In this document: piece after piece, positions 5,668-7,517 of the stretch
Layout: the number at the start of each line of letters is the position of its first letter
Numbering within the stretch: the stretch's first letter is position 1
From: Christiangramia sp.
Lineage (GTDB): Bacteria; Bacteroidota; Bacteroidia; Flavobacteriales; Flavobacteriaceae
DNA length: 7,517 nt
Direction of reading: 5' to 3'
NCBI GenBank assembly: GCA_024644145.1
Contig: JAHELO010000072.1
Coordinates: 1-7,517, forward strand
Made by a program: the position numbers and the translations under genes
The notes under the pieces: model-generated
The model's input: the letters and a program-made list of their open reading frames with translations, nothing else
Database searches by the model: none
What the model was told of the DNA's origin: nothing

Positions 5668-7416
5668 ATGAAACATATTTTTCTATTTATTTCCTTCTGC
5701 ATTCTATTTCTCTCCTGTAATGATGAAAAGCAAAAATCTTTAAGTAGTGCTGAGGACACTTCTGAAATTCAGAAAACATGGTGGAAAGAGGCGGTTATCT
5801 ATCAGATCTATCCTCGAAGTTTTAAGGATACCGATGGTGATGGTGTGGGCGATCTCAAAGGCATAATCGAAAAGCTGGATTATATAGACAGCCTGGGAGT
5901 GAACATGGTCTGGCTTAACCCGATATATAGTTCCCCTAATGCCGATAACGGTTACGATATCAGCAATTACCGGGAGATTATGGATGAATTCGGTACCATG
6001 GAAGATTTTGATCTCATGTTAAGCGAACTCCACAAGAGAGATATTAAATTTGTAATGGATGTGGTCGTGAACCATAGCAGCGACGAGCATAAATGGTTTC
6101 AGGAATCCAGAAAATCCCGTGATAATCCTTACCGTGATTATTATCACTGGTGGCCAGCAGAAAAAGGCAAACCCAACTATAGATATAGCTTATTCGATCC
6201 CAAAGGCGATGCCTGGAAATATGATTCAATTACCAACGCATATTATTTACATTATTTCTCAGCGAAACAGCCAGATCTAAAATGGGAAAATCCCAAGGTA
6301 CGCCAGGAAGTATATGATATCATGAAATTCTGGGCAGAAAAAGGTGTAGATGGTTTCCGTCTGGATGCTTTTCAATTTGTTTCAAAAGATACCACCTTCC
6401 CTCCCCTACCTGAAGGCTATGAGAAAGATGTGATCAAATATTATGGAATGGGACCAAACCTGCATGAATATTTGAAAGAATTAAATAAAGAAGTTTTAAG
6501 CAAATATGATGTATTTGCGGTTTCAGAAGGTGCAGGAAGCAGCTTTGCAGATGCCCACTCCCTTGTAGATGCAGACAGGAACGAACTGCAGATGGCTTAT
6601 CATTTTAAAGGGATGGATGTGGGTAATAGTCTGGACAGATATGAATTATCTGAATTCAAGGAGGTCTATACCCAATGGGACAGTGCATTTGCAAAAGAAG
6701 GTTGGCTATCCATCTTTCTGGCTAATCATGATGTACCCAGGATGGTTTCCAAGTTTGGCAACGATAGCCCTGAATTTCGAGCGGCATCCTCTAAAATGTT
6801 GAATACTTTTATTTTAACCATGAGAGGCACTCCTTATTGTTATTATGGTGATGAACTGGGCATGACCAATATCGCCTTTGACAGTATCAGCCAGTATCAG
6901 GATATAGTGGCAAAAAACGGCTATCAAAAAACGTTAAATGAAGGTGGCGACATCGAACAATATATGGCCGAACTTAAATTCCTATCCCGTGATAACGGCC
7001 GTACCCCAATGCAGTGGAATGCTACTGAACATGCCGGTTTTACCGATGGCACCCCCTGGTTACCAGTAAATGATAATTATAAGGAGGTGAATGTTGCGGT
7101 GCAGCAAAATGACCCTAACAGCATCCTGAATTATTTCAGAAAAATGGTAAAATTCAGGATGGATAACCCCGTACTGGTTTACGGTGATTATGAATTAATC
7201 CTACCAGATAACGATCAGGTCTACGCATATACCAGGAAATTAGAAGAAGACAAAATGCTGATATTACTTAATTTTTCGTCAGAAAATGTGCAGATCGAAA
7301 TTCCAGAGCCTATAAAAGATCTTGAATTGTTAACGAATAATCTGGATCAGGTTTCTGCACAGGGCAATAATATCCAATTACAACCATACCAGGCACTCAT
7401 TTACAGCTATAAATAA
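5668..7416 (+). CDS. GH13 alpha-glucosidase-type lipoprotein (oligo-glucosidase/alpha-amylase family)
   Basis: A 582-residue glycoside hydrolase family 13 enzyme, predicted to cleave alpha-glucosidic bonds of malto- or isomalto-oligosaccharides. The start MKHIFLFISF leads into the lipobox LFLSC, so C17 would be lipidated; the acidic residues right after it (CNDE) resemble the surface-export signal of Bacteroidota lipoproteins. The catalytic barrel begins near WWKEAVIYQIYPRSF (38-52), followed by a probable Ca-binding loop DTDGDGVGD (54-62). Conserved regions: I, DVVVNH (131-136); V, QPDLK (201-205); II, GFRLDA with nucleophile D233; III, VSEGAG with acid/base E287; IV, ANHDVPR with D355. The later SRDNGRTPMQW (440-450) is typical of the oligo-1,6-glucosidase/alpha-glucosidase branch. 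The residue after D233 is Ala, not the Val usual in isomaltases, which favours alpha-1,4 specificity (inference). ATG 5668 is preferred because it gives a clean signal peptide; an upstream TTG at 5641 would start inside a hairpin. No SusC/SusD or regulator gene is in view. Confidence 0.92.
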   Translation: MKHIFLFISFCILFLSCNDEKQKSLSSAEDTSEIQKTWWKEAVIYQIYPRSFKDTDGDGVGDLKGIIEKLDYIDSLGVNMVWLNPIYSSPNADNGYDISNYREIMDEFGTMEDFDLMLSELHKRDIKFVMDVVVNHSSDEHKWFQESRKSRDNPYRDYYHWWPAEKGKPNYRYSLFDPKGDAWKYDSITNAYYLHYFSAKQPDLKWENPKVRQEVYDIMKFWAEKGVDGFRLDAFQFVSKDTTFPPLPEGYEKDVIKYYGMGPNLHEYLKELNKEVLSKYDVFAVSEGAGSSFADAHSLVDADRNELQMAYHFKGMDVGNSLDRYELSEFKEVYTQWDSAFAKEGWLSIFLANHDVPRMVSKFGNDSPEFRAASSKMLNTFILTMRGTPYCYYGDELGMTNIAFDSISQYQDIVAKNGYQKTLNEGGDIEQYMAELKFLSRDNGRTPMQWNATEHAGFTDGTPWLPVNDNYKEVNVAVQQNDPNSILNYFRKMVKFRMDNPVLVYGDYELILPDNDQVYAYTRKLEEDKMLILLNFSSENVQIEIPEPIKDLELLTNNLDQVSAQGNNIQLQPYQALIYSYK

Positions 7417-7517
7417 TAGAAATTAAAAGGTCTGAGGGAAGAAAATTAAGCCAGACTAAACATATATTACACTGATTTTTAGTAAATTAATGTAAATTTT
7501 CTATTATGTTAAGTATC
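7417..7517. other. AT-rich tail after the GH13 gene, no supported gene
   Basis: Nothing recognisable follows the GH13 stop: no strong hairpin with a T-run and no RNA gene. An ATG at 7506-7508 opens four codons (MLSI) before the window ends. TAAATTTT at 7492-7499 resembles the TAnnTTTG -7 element with one mismatch but has no clear upstream partner. Whether a further gene starts here cannot be decided. Confidence 0.4.

Noticed and set aside
7506..7517. Start of a further plus-strand gene (ATG at 7506)
   Set aside because: Only four codons are visible, with no supporting signal; it could be chance.
1..7517. Mobile elements, CRISPR arrays, tRNA/rRNA genes or a defence system
   Set aside because: No transposase-like product, terminal repeats, spaced direct repeats or RNA-gene signatures were seen; all sizeable genes belong to ordinary metabolic or housekeeping families.

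Overview
The window looks like chromosomal DNA from a member of the Bacteroidota, most likely a marine-type flavobacterium (Gramella/Christiangramia-like). This rests on the AT-rich intergenic DNA, start codons without Shine-Dalgarno sequences, a lipoprotein with acidic residues right after its lipid-accepting cysteine, and flavobacterial-type versions of the acyl-CoA carboxylase, the M1 peptidase and a small membrane protein. The genus is an inference from remembered protein similarity, not from a search.

Left part (1-2142), all on the minus strand, read from high to low coordinates: a 59-residue two-helix membrane protein (1963-2142), an 11-bp gap, a DinB/YfiT-type putative metal-dependent protein (1472-1951), a 63-bp gap holding a 9-bp inverted repeat, and the ABC-F translation factor EttA (1-1408), whose last roughly 90 codons lie beyond the left edge. 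The tight spacing suggests one transcript for at least the first two genes.

Middle (2143-2327): a 185-bp divergent intergenic region carrying two inverted repeats (2231-2267 and 2270-2288) just upstream of the plus-strand genes. No convincing promoter could be assigned.

Right part (2328-7416), all on the plus strand: a biotin-dependent carboxyltransferase subunit of the methylcrotonyl/propionyl-CoA carboxylase type (2328-3956). After 8 bp comes an exported M1-family zinc aminopeptidase (3965-5602), then an intrinsic-terminator-like hairpin (5636-5667) whose T-run touches the start codon of a GH13 alpha-glucosidase-type lipoprotein (5668-7416). The final 101 bp contain no supported gene.

The genes cover translation quality control, acyl-CoA metabolism, peptide degradation in the envelope and use of alpha-glucans. 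Apart from the carboxylase-peptidase pair, which is probably co-transcribed, nothing shows that they act together. I see no mobile element, CRISPR array, tRNA, rRNA or defence system, and no evidence of a new multi-gene system. The most useful leads are the hairpin at the amylase start, the palindromes in the divergent spacer, the carboxyltransferase without a biotin carboxylase partner in view, and the variant active-site motifs of the M1 peptidase.
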